Below are positions 46,515 to 55,353 of a stretch of DNA of 64,000 nucleotides, piece after piece (position 1 is the stretch's first letter; every line of letters starts with the position of its first letter). The notes beneath the pieces are model-generated. The model was not told the DNA's origin. It did no database searches and saw only the letters and a list, made by a program, of their open reading frames with translations. The stretch is from Allorhizobium sonneratiae. Lineage in GTDB: Bacteria > Pseudomonadota > Alphaproteobacteria > Rhizobiales > Rhizobiaceae. The translations under genes and the position numbers were made by a program. The stretch is taken from the NCBI RefSeq assembly GCF_023700755.1, contig NZ_JAMKOJ010000003.1, positions 1-64,000 on the forward strand. Reading direction: 5' to 3'.

Positions 46515-47164
46515 TCCTTCGCCCTTTTCTCCCACATGGCCTTGAAGGCCGGCCGGGCCTGCATCCGGGTCAGCCAGGCGGCAAGCCTGGGATGGGCTTC
46601 CATCAGCGGTGTATAGGGCTGGGCATAGCGCACCACTTCGGCCAGATTGATATCGGCCACGGTAAAGCGGTCAGCCACGGCAAAGTCATTTTTGGAAAAA
46701 TACGCTTCGAGCACGGCAAGCGGCCGCTTCAAAAGCCGCGCCGCCACCTCGGCCTCGGCTTTTCCCGCCTCACTTTCCAGCCGCTGATCGGCGGCAATGC
46801 GGGAAATTTTCAGTGCATTGCTCTCGATTTCGGTGGCGGCAAACAGCGCCCATTGCATCATCTGCGCATCTTCCTCGAGATCCTTAGGTCCCATCTCGCC
46901 ACCATATTGCTTGGCGAGGTATAGGGTGATGGCGAGCGATTCGAACAGCACCAGCCCGTCATCCTCGATGGCCGGTATGGCGCCGAAGGGATTGATGGCC
47001 AGAAATGCCGGCGACTGCGTGTTGATCGGCGCATCGGCGGCCAGCGGATCGGCAAGCTTCACCGCCTGCACCACCGGAATATGCTCGAAGGCCAGTTCAA
47101 GCTCTTCCGCAAGCCAGAGCACGCGGGTCGCACGGGATTTATAGCAGCCGTATACCTTTAGCAT
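46511..47164 (-). CDS. Glutathione S-transferase
   Basis: A 217-residue cytosolic GST. The thioredoxin-fold half (MLKVYGCYKSRATRVLWLAE) has the SRxxR/VLW pattern of bacterial GSTs, then NPFGAIPAIEDDGLVLFESL with the cis-proline and glutathione-binding Glu-Ser. A C-terminal helical domain includes VADRFTVADINLAEV. GGAGAAAACG precedes the ATG. It heads the coupled GST-GNAT-GNAT group. Confidence 0.9.
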   Translation of the reverse strand: MLKVYGCYKSRATRVLWLAEELELAFEHIPVVQAVKLADPLAADAPINTQSPAFLAINPFGAIPAIEDDGLVLFESLAITLYLAKQYGGEMGPKDLEEDAQMMQWALFAATEIESNALKISRIAADQRLESEAGKAEAEVAARLLKRPLAVLEAYFSKNDFAVADRFTVADINLAEVVRYAQPYTPLMEAHPRLAAWLTRMQARPAFKAMWEKRAKE

Positions 47165-47311
47165 CGTTTTCTCCAATAGGCCGAACCGTTTGGATCTATG
47201 TCGTTTTGTCCGGATCCGGTGCCATGCCTATTATCACAGGCATGGCACGTGATCACGTCAAACTTTGATGCTGGATGGCCGCTTGAGCAGAATTGCGATC
47301 AAGACACGATC

Positions 47312-47908
47312 TCATCCGTTGCAGGAGCGGAAAGCACCATCCTTGGTCAGGCAGATGCGGATTTCCGAGATCAACGACTTCTGTTTCACGATCACGATGC
47401 CATCCGAGGGCAAGCCGGTATTGGCTTTGACGAAAGCAGCCAGAACGTTACTGGTTTCCGTCGCCGGAATGGTTTTCAAGGATTGATATTCCGCCGGAAC
47501 AATCACTTTCTGTATGCTCTTTTCCGATTGCTCGAAATATTCATCTGCTGTCAGGCCGGAGCATGTGCCGTGTTTTTCCCACTCATGGCTGATCAGTGTC
47601 GGTGTCGGGTAAATGCCCTGCCATTTCACAATCTCTTCCTTGGTCAGTTTTACGTTCGAGCAATCCTGCGGGTATTTGTTGTAGCTGAATTGCGGCCACA
47701 GGCCATGCAGACCGAAGGCCGTGCTGTGTGGCGGGCATTCATTCTTGTCCTTGTTGTTGGTGATGTCGCAAAAGGCCGGAATGTCGGTCATGGCCAGGAC
47801 ATAGAAGTTGAAGTCGCCGGGCTTGGTCTTGTCTTGTGCGTAAGCATATGTGGCCAGCGATGCCAGGCAGGAAAACAGGCAGAGCGCTGAAAAGATAAGT
47901 TTTTTCAT
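47312..47908 (-). CDS. Secreted ribonuclease T2
   Basis: A 198-residue periplasmic or secreted endoribonuclease. The signal peptide is MKKLIFSALCLFSCLASLAT with cleavage near AYA-QDK. Both catalytic segments are intact: CAS1 FGLHGLWPQ and CAS2 HEWEKHGTCSG. Several cysteines (FCDITNN, NECPP, QDCSN, GTCSG, ICLTK, SCNG) can form the family disulfides. AGAGGAGATACAT supports the ATG. Its codon use is AT-richer than the neighbours, which suggests transfer. Likely role: scavenging of external RNA, inferred from the family. Confidence 0.92.
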   Translation of the reverse strand: MKKLIFSALCLFSCLASLATYAYAQDKTKPGDFNFYVLAMTDIPAFCDITNNKDKNECPPHSTAFGLHGLWPQFSYNKYPQDCSNVKLTKEEIVKWQGIYPTPTLISHEWEKHGTCSGLTADEYFEQSEKSIQKVIVPAEYQSLKTIPATETSNVLAAFVKANTGLPSDGIVIVKQKSLISEIRICLTKDGAFRSCNG

Positions 47909-48025
47909 ATGTATCTCCTCTAGGCATCGCTATGAAAAAAAGCACGATGCTGAGGATCACGGATAAAGATAGTCAATATCTCTATCTGTGATGGAAGATA
48001 CATGCGGTCACTTAAATTTTCAGTT

Positions 48026-48057
48026 GCTTCCTTCCATCTCTTTGGATGGAAGGAGGC
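48026..48057 (-). terminator. Hairpin after the gamma-glutamyltransferase gene
   Basis: TCCTTCCATC (48029-48038) pairs perfectly with GATGGAAGGA (48045-48054); the stem extends to about 13 bp with one wobble. It lies about 30 bases past the ggt stop. There is no clear T-run, so termination is likely but not certain. Confidence 0.5.
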
Positions 48058-48084
48058 AAGATGTCAGGAACCTCGCGGTTTGCC

Positions 48085-49833
48085 TCAATAGCCTTCGGCT
48101 AAGCCGGAGACGGCGCGGGCATCGATTGCGCCATAATAGCGGGCATTGCCACTCTTGCCGATGTCGGCAAGGCTTGGACCGCCGACCAGAATGCCGGCGG
48201 CTTGACCCCAGAGTGGGCTTCCCACGCCGCCATCCAGCGTATAGCCCATGGATTTCAGCTTTTCGATCGTATCGGGCGAGAGCGCATAGGGTTCATAATA
48301 AATCTTGTCCGGCTGCCATTGATGATGGATGCGCGGCGCATTGACGGCGTCGGAAATATTCATGCCGAAATCCATGACATTGAGCATGGCCTCCAGCGTG
48401 ATGGTGATGATGCGCGAACCGCCGGGGCTGCCGATCACCATGAAGGGCTTGCCGTCTTTGGTCACGATGGTCGGGCTCATCGAGGACAGCGGCGTCTTGT
48501 GCGGCTCTATCGCATTGGCCTCGCCCTGCACCAGACCGTAGAGATTGGGCACGCCGGGTTTCGAGGTGAAATCGTCCATCTCGTTGTTCAATAGAATGCC
48601 GGTGCCTGGCGCCACCACGCCCGCTCCAAAAGAGCCGTTCAGCGTATAGGTGACGGAAACGGCATTGCCCTCTCTGTCAATGATGGAAAAATGCGTGGTC
48701 TCGGTGCTTTCATGCCCGCCCAGCGGCTTGACGTCGGCGGATTTGCCTGCTTTGCCGGGCTCGATTTTGGCCCGGATGTCCTTGGCGTAATCCTTGCTCA
48801 GGAGTTTCGACACCGGGTTCTTGACGAAATCCGGGTCGCCCAGCGCCGTGTTGCGGTCGGCATAGGCATAGCGCATGGCTTCCACCATGTCATGCACGGT
48901 GGAGGCCGCGCCATAGCCCTGTTCGGCGAGCGGATAGGCCTCGAGAATATTGAGGATTTCGCAGATGATCACGCCTCCGGAAGAGGGCGGCGGCGAGGAG
49001 ATGATGTGATAGCCGTGATAATCGCACTCGACCGGCTTTAATTCGCGCACCCTGTAAGCGGTGAAATCGGCCTTGGCGAGAATGCCGTGTCCGGCCTCGC
49101 TCGCCTTGACGATGGCATCGGCGACAAAGCCTTTATAGAAGGCATCCGCCCCCTTGTCGCGGATCGCTTCCAGCACTTTGGCAAGGTCGGGCTGTTTCAG
49201 CACCTCGCCCTCGCGATAGGGCGTGCCATCGGCTTTGAGGAAGATTTTCGCCGCATCCGGGTTTTTTGCCAGCCGTTTAGCGCCATAGGCTAAAATACCG
49301 GCATCGCCCTGATTGAGGGTGAAGCCGTCTTTCGCCAGCCTGATGGCCGGATCGATCAGGGCTGCCCGGCTCTGCGTTCCATATTTTTCCCGCGCCAGTT
49401 CCAGCCCTTTCACGGTGCCCGGCACGCCGACGGCCAGATAGCCGTCAAGGCTTGCGCGCGGCACAATGTCGCCCTTGGCGTCGAGATACATGGTTTTGGT
49501 CGCGGCCAGCGGGGCTTTTTCGCGAAAATCGATAAAATCCGTGCGCCCGTCCGCCATGCGCAATGTCATGAAGCCACCGCCGCCGAGATTGCCAGCCGTC
49601 GGATAGGTCACCGCCAGCGTATAGGCAACGGCCACAGCCGCATCCACGGCATTGCCGCCCTCTTTCAGCACCTTGACCCCGACATCGGTGGCCAGATGCT
49701 GGGCGGTGACCACCATGCCGTTTTCACCCGCAACAGGTGCAGGAGAGGCGGCCAGAACCGGGGAGACCGGCAGGATGGCAAGGGATATGGCGGCAAAGGC
49801 CGCCACGCAACGGCTGGAAAAACGCGTCATCAA
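48085..49833 (-). CDS. ggt: Gamma-glutamyltransferase
   Basis: A 582-residue periplasmic proenzyme that cleaves glutathione and other gamma-glutamyl compounds. The signal peptide is MMTRFSSRCVAAFAAISLAI, ending near VLA-ASP. The autoprocessing site is the Thr of ESTETTHFSIIDREGNAVSV, which becomes the nucleophile of the small subunit. Substrate-site segments such as NNEMDDFTSKPG and TPLSSMSPTIV are intact, as is the glycine-rich SPGGSRI. No partner gene is evident. Confidence 0.95.
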   Translation of the reverse strand: MMTRFSSRCVAAFAAISLAILPVSPVLAASPAPVAGENGMVVTAQHLATDVGVKVLKEGGNAVDAAVAVAYTLAVTYPTAGNLGGGGFMTLRMADGRTDFIDFREKAPLAATKTMYLDAKGDIVPRASLDGYLAVGVPGTVKGLELAREKYGTQSRAALIDPAIRLAKDGFTLNQGDAGILAYGAKRLAKNPDAAKIFLKADGTPYREGEVLKQPDLAKVLEAIRDKGADAFYKGFVADAIVKASEAGHGILAKADFTAYRVRELKPVECDYHGYHIISSPPPSSGGVIICEILNILEAYPLAEQGYGAASTVHDMVEAMRYAYADRNTALGDPDFVKNPVSKLLSKDYAKDIRAKIEPGKAGKSADVKPLGGHESTETTHFSIIDREGNAVSVTYTLNGSFGAGVVAPGTGILLNNEMDDFTSKPGVPNLYGLVQGEANAIEPHKTPLSSMSPTIVTKDGKPFMVIGSPGGSRIITITLEAMLNVMDFGMNISDAVNAPRIHHQWQPDKIYYEPYALSPDTIEKLKSMGYTLDGGVGSPLWGQAAGILVGGPSLADIGKSGNARYYGAIDARAVSGLAEGY

Positions 49834-49930
49834 ATGGCTCCGGCTGATATCTTCAAATATGAAGATCAGATTATCAGCCGGGATGCGATGTTCAATCGCA
49901 AAACGCGGCGGCTATCGACATACGCATACC

Positions 49931-50635
49931 TTACTGCACGACGACGATTGGCGCTTTCGGCGGCACGCGGTCGTAGAGATCGATAATGTCCTGGTTTATC
50001 AGGCGCACACAGCCGGAAGAGACGGCCTTGCCGATGGAATTCCATTCCGGTGAGCCGTGTACGCGGTAAAGCGTGTCCTGTCCGTTATGAAAAATATAGA
50101 GCGCGCGTGCCCCGAGCGGGTTCATCAGGCCGGGCGCCATGCTGCCGTTTTCGGCGGAATATTTGGCAAGCTCCGGCTGGCGCTCGATCATGTCGGAAGG
50201 CGGGGTCCATTTCGGCCATTTCTGTCGCCACTGGATCACGCCGTCGCCCTGCCAGGCAAAACCCTGACGGCCGATGCCGACACCGTAACGCATGGCCGTG
50301 CCGCCATTTTCAACCAGATAGAGAAAGCGGTTGGGCGTATCGACGAAGAGCGTTCCCGGCGCATAACCGGTCGGATCGACCACGCGCTGACGATAAAAAC
50401 GTGGCGGAATATATTGATAGGGCACGGCGGGAATGATGAAGCCGCTGTCTTCCATCTGGCCATACATCACATCCAGCTCGGCCCTGGAAGGTGGACCAAC
50501 CACTGGTGAGGAAGACGGTGTTGCCGACGCCATGACGGGCGGGCGATAGGTGGAGGCGCAACTGGACAGGAGGGCGGCAGTGCCAAGGCCGGAGGTGAGC
50601 AGAAAGGCACGGCGGGAGAGATCGGGAGAAGTCAT
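49931..50635 (-). CDS. L,D-transpeptidase (YkuD), lipoprotein
   Basis: A 234-residue cell-wall enzyme. The N-terminus combines a twin-arginine-like RRAFLLTS stretch with a lipobox ALLSSC (Cys26), so it is probably a lipoprotein. The catalytic YkuD motif is HGSPEWNSIGKAVSSGCVRL (His193, Cys209). Such enzymes form 3-3 cross-links or attach proteins to peptidoglycan; in Rhizobiales they are important for envelope growth. A second enzyme of the same type follows upstream at 50782. Confidence 0.92.
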   Translation of the reverse strand: MTSPDLSRRAFLLTSGLGTAALLSSCASTYRPPVMASATPSSSPVVGPPSRAELDVMYGQMEDSGFIIPAVPYQYIPPRFYRQRVVDPTGYAPGTLFVDTPNRFLYLVENGGTAMRYGVGIGRQGFAWQGDGVIQWRQKWPKWTPPSDMIERQPELAKYSAENGSMAPGLMNPLGARALYIFHNGQDTLYRVHGSPEWNSIGKAVSSGCVRLINQDIIDLYDRVPPKAPIVVVQ

Positions 50636-50781
50636 CTAGATGGCATATCCTTGCAGATTTCGTGCGATAACGCGCGGTGCACGCAATTGTTCCACGGTTA
50701 TGTCTGACACGGTTTTCCTGTCACCCATAGGAAAACCCAAATGCTTACGATCACGTTTACGACAAGAATGACAGTGCAGGA

Positions 50782-51693
50782 TTAAAGAACAACAACCTTG
50801 GTTCTTTTCCCGACGCGGTTGTAAAGGTCGATCACGTCCTGATTGAACATGCGCACGCAGCCGGATGAGACGGCCTTGCCGATTGACTGCCAGTCATTGG
50901 TGCCATGAATGCGGTAAAGCGTGTCGCGGCCGTTCTTGTAGATATACATGGCGCGTGCGCCGAGCGGATTTTGCAGGCCGGGATTGAGCCCGCCATTGGC
51001 GGCAGAATATTCGCGCAGCTCCGGGTCGGCCGAAACCATGTCGGCAGTCGGGGTCCAGCGCGGCCATTTCACCTTGGCCTCGATCACGCCCGTTCCTTTC
51101 CAGGCATAGCCTTGCCGCCCCAGCCCGACGCCGTAGCGAATGGCCTTGCCGCCGCGCTCGACGAAGTAAAGATAATGATTGGCTGTATCGACCACGATGG
51201 TGCCGGGAGATTCGGTGGTCTGGTACTCAACCTCGCGCCGCAGAAAACGCCAGTTGACACGACCAACGGGAACAGCCCGCAGCGTATGGCCATCATCGAC
51301 AAAGGACGCATAAAGCTGTGCCTGCGCCGGAACGGAGAAGGGCGTCGGCGGACGGTCCGCCTGATCGGCGTCGGGAGAAGGCGCGCGGGCCGAAATCGAT
51401 TGAGTCGTTGTCCTGTCGATGGAGGCGGGGCGTGCCGGATAGGTCAGTCGATCATAGGTATTGTGCAGCGTAGTGGAATAGAGATTGGTCGATGGCGGCG
51501 CATTCGGCGGCGGCGCGGCAACGGGAAGATCCCAGACGGGGGTCGTTTCCTGAACGAAGGTGGCCGTGTTCATTTCACCGGTATCGGTCACGAAAAGACA
51601 CCCGCCGAGCAGACTGAGGCCAAAGCCCGTTACCGCCAGCATCATCAGGCGGAAAACAAAAGGCATGGAGCGGGTCGGGGTGTTCGATATCAT
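50782..51693 (-). CDS. L,D-transpeptidase (YkuD), lipoprotein, second copy
   Basis: A 303-residue paralog of the neighbouring enzyme, with a lipobox SLLGGC (Cys32) after a hydrophobic stretch. A low-complexity Pro/Ala/Thr-rich linker covers about residues 45-125, absent from the shorter copy. The catalytic motif is HGTNDWQSIGKAVSSGCVRM. The segments VDTANHYLYFVERGGKAIRY and NPLGARAMYIYKNGRDTLYR closely parallel the other copy. An in-frame ATG at 51666 is an alternative start. The two genes are 146 bases apart in the same direction. Confidence 0.92.
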   Translation of the reverse strand: MISNTPTRSMPFVFRLMMLAVTGFGLSLLGGCLFVTDTGEMNTATFVQETTPVWDLPVAAPPPNAPPSTNLYSTTLHNTYDRLTYPARPASIDRTTTQSISARAPSPDADQADRPPTPFSVPAQAQLYASFVDDGHTLRAVPVGRVNWRFLRREVEYQTTESPGTIVVDTANHYLYFVERGGKAIRYGVGLGRQGYAWKGTGVIEAKVKWPRWTPTADMVSADPELREYSAANGGLNPGLQNPLGARAMYIYKNGRDTLYRIHGTNDWQSIGKAVSSGCVRMFNQDVIDLYNRVGKRTKVVVL

Positions 51694-51919
51694 GTCGCAA
51701 CCGGATCTCGTTCAAGTTATGCCGGACAGTGACAAATGCGGCTGGCGCGAAACTGGTGGCGAGGGTGATCTGTTTCATTTCATGAGCGAGATGAGCGACT
51801 GGCTGAACGCCGCATGCCGGACTTGCAAAAGTGAACGGTGCTTTCAGCAATCTGCCGATTGAAGTACGGCATGATCGCACCTAGGTAAGATTGCAATTTT
51901 TTTCATGAAAGGTGTTTTC

Positions 51920-52552
51920 GTGCTTCTCGAAAAACTCAGCTGGCGTTACGCCACCAAGAAAATGGACCCCGCAAAGCCTGTTGCCGAAGACAAGGTCGAG
52001 CGCATTGTCGAGGCGGCGCGTCTGGCGCCGACCTCAAGCGGTCTGCAGCCGTTTCAGGTGCTGATCGTCACCAATAAAGAGGTGCGTGAGCGCATCCAGC
52101 CGATCGCCTGGAATCAAAGCCAGATCACCGATTGCTCGCATCTTCTGGTCTTTGCCGCCTGGGACAATTACACGGTCGAGCGGATCAACATGATGTTCGA
52201 TCTGGTCAATGATGAGCGTGGTTTCAAGAGCGAGGGCTGGGAAGCCTATCGTCAGAAGTTGCTCGCCCATTATCCGCAGCGCCCCGCAGAGGTGAATTTC
52301 GAGCACGCCGCCCGTCAGGCCTATATCGGTCTCGGACTGGCGCTGGCCGCCGCCGCCTTTGAAGGCGTTGATGCCACGCCGATGGAAGGTTTCGATCCGG
52401 CGGCGCTGGATGAGATTCTCGATCTCGGCGCCAAGGGTCTGCGCTCCGTTGCCATCGTGCCGCTCGGCTATCGCGAAGCCGAAAACGACTGGCTGGTCAA
52501 TCTGAAGAAAGTGCGCCGCTCGCGCGAAAATTTCGTTATCGACGTCAAGTGA
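51920..52552 (+). CDS. NAD(P)H nitroreductase-family flavoprotein
   Basis: A 210-residue FMN enzyme starting LLEKLSWRYATKKMDP after a GTG with AAAGGTG upstream; an ATG at 51905 is the alternative. The family FMN contacts are visible: RYATKKMD, ARLAPTSSGLQPFQVLIV, and the C-terminal GLRSVAIVPLGYRE. It resembles oxygen-insensitive nitroreductases of the NfsB group. It acts in the cytoplasm on quinones or nitro compounds; the natural substrate is unknown. Confidence 0.9.
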   Translation: MLLEKLSWRYATKKMDPAKPVAEDKVERIVEAARLAPTSSGLQPFQVLIVTNKEVRERIQPIAWNQSQITDCSHLLVFAAWDNYTVERINMMFDLVNDERGFKSEGWEAYRQKLLAHYPQRPAEVNFEHAARQAYIGLGLALAAAAFEGVDATPMEGFDPAALDEILDLGAKGLRSVAIVPLGYREAENDWLVNLKKVRRSRENFVIDVK

Positions 52553-52614
52553 TCCTGTCCCGCAAGGCCCTGAAGATTCGGGGTCTTGCGGGCATGTTGC
52601 TGATCCTGCCAGTC

Positions 52615-53145
52615 TTATCGCGGCGCTTCCTCCTCACGTGACATATCGGCAAATCGGTTTTCCAGGTCGAGAATGAAGCGGTCAAACTGGCTGGCAAAGA
52701 GGCTCAGTTCCTCGTCACTCCATCCTTCCAGTGTCTGCCCCAGCGCCTCATGCCGCACGGCTTCGAAATGCGCCATCAGGTTTTTGGCCTGATCGGTCAT
52801 CTTGACCACGGTGCGGCGTGCATCTTCCTGCGAAGCCTCGCGTTTCAGCATGCCGTTGCGCACCAGATCGGCAATCACCCGGCTGGCGCGGGACGGATCA
52901 ATGCGCATCTGCTCGGCCACCGCGCCGACGGTGACTTCCTGATAGGGTTCCAGCCGTGCCACGATCTTGATCGTGTCGTGATGCGACAATTCCAGACCGT
53001 GGCCGTCCCCCAGTCTTTGCAGCGCGATGCGGGACATGAAGCGTCGCCCCATCAGCAGTCTCAGCCGTCCCATTGTCTCGGCAACCTGTGACACCTGCGC
53101 TTTGCGCGCATCATGGCCGTCTTCAAGATCGGGCTGAAAATTCAT
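52615..53145 (-). CDS. MarR-family transcriptional regulator
   Basis: A 176-residue winged-helix regulator. The recognition region reads VGAVAEQMRIDPSRASRVIA, followed by the wing LKREASQEDARRTVVKMTDQ. GAGGAG lies upstream of the ATG. It is divergent from a DHA2-type drug exporter, with an AT-rich palindrome between them, the standard arrangement for a MarR repressor of an efflux pump. The inducer is unknown. Confidence 0.92.
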   Translation of the reverse strand: MNFQPDLEDGHDARKAQVSQVAETMGRLRLLMGRRFMSRIALQRLGDGHGLELSHHDTIKIVARLEPYQEVTVGAVAEQMRIDPSRASRVIADLVRNGMLKREASQEDARRTVVKMTDQAKNLMAHFEAVRHEALGQTLEGWSDEELSLFASQFDRFILDLENRFADMSREEEAPR

Positions 53146-53175
53146 GACGGGCCGGCTCCTCTTCCGTTTGCCTCA

Positions 53176-53200
53176 ATATATATGCTTATATCATATATAT
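53176..53200. promoter_or_regulatory. Probable MarR operator / divergent promoter
   Basis: Perfect inverted repeat ATATATATG - 7 bases - CATATATAT in the space between the divergent MarR and MFS genes. Length and symmetry are typical of MarR-type sites. Confidence 0.7.
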
Positions 53201-53332
53201 GCCATTGACATGTAAGTGGCAATGAGGCATTTAATTTGCAGTTCATCAAACCACTCGCACTGCGCATTAACGGCTCTTTCCGTTTCCGGCCAGTCAAACT
53301 CTTGGTCTGTTCTTCAAACTCCTGGTATATTC

Positions 53333-54895
53333 ATGGATCATTCTGCTCCTCAAAAGGCCCAAGCCGCAGGCGCTGGGGCTGGCGCTTCGGGTGACGGCAC
53401 CTTTGTTTCGCTGGTGCCGGATCAGCGTCTGCGCCATATTCTCTTCGGATTTCTGATGACGGCGCTGTTCATGGCAACGCTGGACAATCAGATCGTGTCC
53501 ACGGCGCTGCCGACCATTGTTGGCGAATTCGGCCAGCTGGAGCGTTTTGGCTGGGTTGGATCGGCTTATCTTCTGGCCTCCAGCGCCGTCATGCCGCTTT
53601 ATGGCAAGCTGGGCGATCTGTTCGGTCGCAAATATGTGATGATGACGGCCATTTTTATCTTCACGCTCGGCTCGGCGGTTTGCGGACTTGCCGTTTCGAT
53701 GAACACGCTGATTGCCGCGCGCGTGCTGCAGGGGCTTGGCAGCGGCGGAATCATGGTATCGATCTTTTCGATCAATGCCGATCTGTTTGAAACGCGGGTG
53801 CGTGCCCGCTATCAGAGTTATTCGAGCCTGGTTCTGGTTGCCTCCGGGGCCATCGGTCCGACGCTGGGCGGTGTCTTGAGCGAATGGCTGGGCTGGCGCT
53901 CGATCTTTCTCGTCAATCTGCCGATCGGCATTGTGGTTCTGACCGGGCTTTTTCTGTTTCTGCCCTTCAGAAAGCCGCAGCGCCGCCCGAAAATCGATTA
54001 TGCCGGGGCATTTGTTCTGGCCATGATCATCACCTGCGTGGTGCTGTGGGCCGATGGCAGCCAGATTTTCGGGTCGCTGCTGGCGCCGGGAAGCCTTGCC
54101 GTTGTGGCTTTCGCCGTCGTTGCCGCCATCGTCTGGGTGCGGATCGAGCGTCGTGCGGCCGAACCGGTCGTGCCGCTCAGCCTGTTTTCCAGCCGCACCA
54201 TTCTGCTGCTCTGGGTCATTTCCATCACCAGTGGCGGTGTCGGCATCGGTTCGGTCAATTATATGGCGCTCTATCTGCAGACCACCACCGGTCTCAGCCC
54301 GACCATCGCCGGATTGCTGTTCATTGCCATCACCGGCGGCATCGCCATCGGCTCGCTCAACAGTGGCAGGCTCATCGCTATCACGGGGCGTTACAAGATT
54401 TTCTCCATGCTCGGCACGCTGGGCAGCTGCCTTGTCTTCATCACTTTCAGTCAGTTGCCGGTCGGCGTGCCGCTGTTTGTTATTATCGCGCTGATGCTGA
54501 TCCATGGCATCAGTGTTGGTATCGGTCAGCAGATCCCGGTGATCGGGGTGCAGAATGCCTCGTCGCAAAAGGATGTCGGTGCCGCCACCGGCACGGTGAC
54601 GCTGACCCGCATGGGCGGCGCCTCCATGGCGATCTCGATCTATAATGCCGTGCTGACGGCCTTCATACCGCTCAATGTCAATATTCCCGGCGTCTCGTCA
54701 ATCGAGGATCTCACCCCTGACGCCATGGCAAAACTGTCACCTTCTGCCCGACAGATGGTGGCGGAGGTTTACGGCCACTCCTTCCATCATGTCTTCATCG
54801 CCATGGCTGTGCTGATCGGTTGCGGTTTCATCGCAGCCTGCCTCTTGCCCAATGTCGAATTGCCGCGCGGCAAGGCGATGCCGGGCAAAAAATAA
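53333..54895 (+). CDS. DHA2-type (EmrB/QacA) MFS drug exporter
   Basis: A 520-residue, 14-helix proton-coupled efflux permease from ATG 53333 (MDHSAPQKAQ); the frame is open upstream to 53216. Helix 1 carries the DHA2 motif LDNQIVSTALPTIVGEF. Motif A is GKLGDLFGRKYV, and motif C-like glycine-rich stretches occur in helix 5 (SGAIGPTLGGVLSEWLGWR). No membrane-fusion partner gene is adjacent, so it may work alone. Regulation by the divergent MarR protein is likely. Confidence 0.92.
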   Translation: MDHSAPQKAQAAGAGAGASGDGTFVSLVPDQRLRHILFGFLMTALFMATLDNQIVSTALPTIVGEFGQLERFGWVGSAYLLASSAVMPLYGKLGDLFGRKYVMMTAIFIFTLGSAVCGLAVSMNTLIAARVLQGLGSGGIMVSIFSINADLFETRVRARYQSYSSLVLVASGAIGPTLGGVLSEWLGWRSIFLVNLPIGIVVLTGLFLFLPFRKPQRRPKIDYAGAFVLAMIITCVVLWADGSQIFGSLLAPGSLAVVAFAVVAAIVWVRIERRAAEPVVPLSLFSSRTILLLWVISITSGGVGIGSVNYMALYLQTTTGLSPTIAGLLFIAITGGIAIGSLNSGRLIAITGRYKIFSMLGTLGSCLVFITFSQLPVGVPLFVIIALMLIHGISVGIGQQIPVIGVQNASSQKDVGAATGTVTLTRMGGASMAISIYNAVLTAFIPLNVNIPGVSSIEDLTPDAMAKLSPSARQMVAEVYGHSFHHVFIAMAVLIGCGFIAACLLPNVELPRGKAMPGKK

Positions 54896-54905
54896 ACGCT
54901 TTGGG

Positions 54906-54940
54906 AGCATCGGACCGGTACCGCTTTTCGGTCCGACGCT
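54906..54940. repeat. Palindromic intergenic repeat related to 3373-3480
   Basis: AGCATCGGACCG (54906-54917) and CGGTCCGACGCT (54929-54940) pair with one mismatch around GTACCGCTTTT. The GCATCGGACCG end matches the repeat at 3373. It lies 10 bases after the MFS stop and may also act as a terminator. Confidence 0.65.
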
Positions 54941-55115
54941 TTGACGTCACGGAAGAATCGCAATGCTGTCATAGGGTTGACGCAAGTTTGAGTGTACATT
55001 CTGATCTTTGATTCAGGCAGAGCGGGAGATTTTTCCCTCTGCCCGGCGTGTTCTGGCGATTGATCACGGAAAGATCCGTGTCGATGGAATGCGCTGCGCT
55101 TCAAGGAGAACAGCG

Positions 55116-55346
55116 ATGATGACCAGCGTTGAAACGCGCACCATGGAAAGCGCCATCCGGGCCATGCTCGACCACCATTCCGATCCGGCCCTGCATCAAT
55201 GGGTGCGTGGCACCATGCGCGCCTTCGAGACCCGGTTGGCCGGGATCGAAGACCCGCAGGAGCGCGAAGAGGCACGCCGCGCCGCCATGGTGCTGATCAA
55301 GACCACGCTGCAGGAATGGTCACGCGGGCCGGTTTTCCCCCAGTAA
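55116..55346 (+). CDS. Small protein of unknown function
   Basis: A 76-residue charged, helical protein starting MMTSVETRTMESAIRAMLDH. AAGGAG lies about 8 bases before the ATG, which decides this start over an open frame back to 55008. It has no signal peptide, cysteines or membrane segment. It contains an Arg/Glu-rich stretch (EDPQEREEARRAAMVLIK). I do not recognise it. It converges on the diheme cytochrome gene with an 8-base gap. Confidence 0.65.
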   Translation: MMTSVETRTMESAIRAMLDHHSDPALHQWVRGTMRAFETRLAGIEDPQEREEARRAAMVLIKTTLQEWSRGPVFPQ

Positions 55347-55353
55347 CGCTCGC

